This document shows positions 59,797 to 61,377 of a stretch of DNA of 61,377 nucleotides, piece by piece. Origin of the DNA: Peptoclostridium sp965368085 (GTDB taxonomy: Bacteria > Bacillota > Clostridia > Peptostreptococcales > Peptostreptococcaceae); the NCBI GenBank assembly GCA_965368085.1, contig CBDULP010000013.1, positions 1 to 61,377 on the forward strand. The letters run 5' to 3'. A model generated the notes under the pieces. The model saw only the letters and a list, made by a program, of their open reading frames with translations, was not told the DNA's origin and did not search any database. Positions within the stretch are counted from its first letter, which is position 1. Each line of letters begins with the position of its first letter. A program made the translations under genes and the position numbers.

Positions 59797-61107
59797 ATGG
59801 GAAAATTAAGAGTAGTTCATTATATAAACCAGTTCTTCGCAGGAATAGGTGGAGAAGAAAAAGCTGATATAGCACCTTTCGTAGCAGAGGCTCTTCCACC
59901 AATAAGCCAGAACCTTGACAAGCTTCTAGGAGAAGAAGCAGAAGTAGTAGCTACAGTAGTTTGTGGAGACTCTTACTTCGGAGAAAACCTTGAAGCAGCA
60001 CAGGCAACAGTACTAGAAATGGTAAAGGGTGCAAATCCTGACCTATTCATAGCTGGACCAGCATTCAACGCAGGTAGATACGGAGTTGCAGCTGGAGCAA
60101 TAACTAAGGCAGTTCAAGACGAGCTTGGAATTAAAGCTGTAACAGGAATGTACATCGAAAACCCTGGTGCAGACATGTACAAGAAGAATGTTTACGTAAT
60201 GTCAACAGCTGACTCAGCTGCAGGAATGAGAAAGTCTCTTCCAGCAATGGCTAAGTTCGCTCTTAAGTATGTTAGCGGAGCAGAAATAGGATCTCCAGCA
60301 GAAGAAGGATACATCGAAAGAGGAATAAGAGTCAACGGATTCAAGGAAGACAGAGGAGCTAAGAGAGCTGTAGCTATGCTTGTTAAAAAGCTTAAAGGCG
60401 AAGAGTTCGTAACTGAGTATCCAATGCCAGTTTTCGACAACGTTGTGCCAGGAAGAGCTATAGTAGACATGTCAAAAGCTAAAATAGCGATAGTAACTTC
60501 TGGTGGTATAGTTCCAAAAGGAAACCCAGACAGAATAGAGTCATCATCAGCATCTAAGTACGGAAAGTACGACATAGACGGAGTAGACGATCTTACTTCA
60601 GAAGGTTGGGAGACTGCTCACGGCGGACACGACCCTGTATACGCTAACGAAGATGCGGACAGAGTTATACCTGTTGACGTTCTTAGAGACATGGAGAAAG
60701 AAGGAGTAATAGGAGAGCTTCACAGATACTTCTACTCTACAACAGGAAACGGAACTGCAGTTCTAAGCTCTAAGAACTTCGCTAAAGAGTTCACTCAAGA
60801 ACTAATGGCAGACGGAGTAGACGCAGTTATCCTTACTTCTACGTGAGGCACTTGTACTCGTTGCGGTGCAACGATGGTTAAAGAAATAGAAAGATCAGGA
60901 ATGCCTGTAGTTCACATAGCTACAGTTACTCCAATAGCACTTACAGTTGGAGCTAACAGAATAGTTCCAGCGATAGCTATACCTCACCCACTAGGAGACC
61001 CATCTCTTTCTCCAGCAGAAGAGAAGGCTCTAAGAAGAAAGATAGTTGAGAAGGCTCTTAAGGCTCTTCAAACAGACATAGAAGAGCAAACAGTATTCGA
61101 AGACTAA
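59797..61107 (+). CDS. grdB: glycine reductase protein B selenoprotein subunit GrdB (UGA350 = Sec)
   Basis: 436 residues when TGA 60844-60846 is read as selenocysteine (codon 350). The active site reads TSTUGTCTRCG, a UxxCxxC motif. Start ATG 59797 follows AAGGGAGGT, 17 bp after grdA. Landmarks: RVVHYINQFFAGIGGEEKAD, GPAFNAGRYGVAAGAI, TSGGIVPKGNPDRIESSSAS. With GrdE it binds glycine as a Schiff base and transfers the C2 unit to selenium, releasing ammonia. After the TGA the frame runs on to 61107 with the usual C-terminus (PVVHIATVTPIALTVGANRI). grdC and grdD, for protein C, are not in this window. Confidence 0.97.
60847..60873 (+). other. SECIS element of grdB
   Basis: CGTTGC (60859-60864) and GCAACG (60868-60873) form a perfect 6-bp stem with a GGT loop, starting 12 nt after the UGA, the placement expected for a bacterial SECIS. 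Confidence 0.75.
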
Positions 61108-61149
61108 TAAGTAAACCCGGGGATAGTTCATTCTATCCTCTCCTTAAAA

Positions 61150-61184
61150 AACAGGTGCGAAGGGCTTTGCCTTTCACACCTGTT
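61150..61184. other. hairpin after grdB without a plus-strand T-run
   Basis: AACAGGTG (61150-61157) pairs with CACCTGTT (61177-61184), with an inner GAAGG/CCTTT stem. On the plus strand it is followed by A, not T; on the minus strand a T-run follows. It may stabilise the 3' end of the grd message rather than end it. Confidence 0.6.
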
Positions 61185-61237
61185 AAAAAAAGTTTTCAAG
61201 GTATCTTTAAAAGCTGTAAAGATATTTTGAAAATGTC

Positions 61238-61266
61238 CTTGATATAATATCAAGGGCGGATATAAT
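61238..61266 (+). promoter_or_regulatory. trxB promoter overlapped by an inverted repeat
   Basis: -35 TTGATA (61239-61244), 16-bp spacer, -10 TATAAT (61261-61266). The perfect repeat CTTGATAT-A-ATATCAAG (61238-61254) covers the -35 box, a natural operator position. Confidence 0.65.
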
Positions 61267-61325
61267 TGTTATAGGTTACATAAAACAAAACATAAAAAGC
61301 AAAAGATTTTAAGGAGGAAGCTAAA

Positions 61326-61377
61326 GTGGAAAACGTATATGATATAGCCATAATAGGTTCAGGACCTGCAGGACTTG
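61326..61377 (+). CDS. trxB: thioredoxin reductase, 5' end only
   Basis: The first 17 codons, from a GTG at 61326 with AAGGAGGAAGC upstream, read (M)ENVYDIAIIGSGPAGL and run off the window. This is the FAD-binding GxGxxG start of a thioredoxin-reductase-type flavoprotein. Thioredoxin reductase and thioredoxin supply electrons to glycine reductase, and trxB/trxA genes commonly accompany grd genes, which supports the name over other flavoproteins. It has its own promoter at 61238-61266. Confidence 0.85.
   Translation, partial: MENVYDIAIIGSGPAGL

Noticed and set aside
59303..61107. Apparent nonsense or frameshift mutations in grdA and grdB
   Set aside because: Both TGA codons fall exactly at the family selenocysteine positions (44 and 350) with CxxU and UxxCxxC motifs, and the frames continue with family sequence.
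1..61377. CRISPR array, prophage or intact insertion sequence
   Set aside because: No regularly spaced repeats, integrase, transposase or phage structural genes were recognised.

Overview
The window looks like chromosome of an anaerobic, amino-acid-fermenting Clostridia species. It ends in a glycine reductase operon (grdX-grdE-grdA-grdB, then the start of a thioredoxin reductase gene). grdA and grdB are each read through an in-frame UGA, at codon 44 (CxxU) and codon 350 (UxxCxxC), so the organism makes selenoproteins. Gene content, AT-rich spacers, strong GGAGG ribosome sites and frequent TTG/GTG starts fit the Peptoclostridium (Eubacterium) acidaminophilum lineage; that name is an inference. 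No rRNA, tRNA, CRISPR array or complete insertion sequence was seen.

Layout. 1-7.2 kb: decayed fragments (a carbohydrate-binding protein, relics of two histidine kinases and a response regulator), an alpha/beta hydrolase with a Cys nucleophile, a lipoprotein-type diguanylate cyclase with a papain-like peptidase, and a BKACE/hexapeptide acyltransferase pair. 7.5-17.1 kb: an asparagine-synthase-like protein, then cyclic-di-GMP and phosphorelay signalling (EAL protein, hybrid kinase, HD-GYP response regulator). 17.1-21.2 kb: a nitrogen operon amtB-glnK-glnA-ANTAR regulator with a leader that looks like an ANTAR-controlled terminator. 21.2-28.6 kb: paired YdcZ exporters with a divergent Crp-type regulator and a palindromic operator, an orphan flagellin, deoB, a chemoreceptor and a methyltransferase. 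28.8-36.2 kb: a Zn/Cd P-type ATPase and a BceRS-BceAB-like peptide resistance module. 36.3-48.6 kb: a secreted DUF5667 protein, a sugar-type ABC importer (no ATPase) led by a UroD/MtaA-type protein, a lipoprotein sharing the Bce promoter box, a TudS-like protein, a truncated UroD gene, a DUF169 protein with a polar amino-acid ABC importer, and a glycosyltransferase. 48.6-55.3 kb: an unknown gene behind a c-di-GMP-I riboswitch, RNase H, a DUF45 peptidase, a MotA/OmpA-like channel pair, an unknown protein, and a DNA adenine methylase homologue that has lost its catalytic motif. 55.4-61.4 kb: glycine control and glycine reductase.

The most striking region is 55.4-57.2 kb. On the plus strand, upstream of grdX, there are three tandem cassettes, each with a TTGAAA-17 bp-TATAAT promoter, a single glycine aptamer and an intrinsic terminator. 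On the minus strand a tandem glycine riboswitch with its own terminator precedes the apparently dead adenine methylase gene. Five glycine aptamers in under 2 kb thus flank a divergent regulatory hub.

Signalling genes recur: a diguanylate cyclase, an EAL and an HD-GYP phosphodiesterase and a c-di-GMP riboswitch suggest an active c-di-GMP circuit. The nitrogen operon encodes both its uptake and assimilation enzymes and a likely RNA-binding antiterminator.
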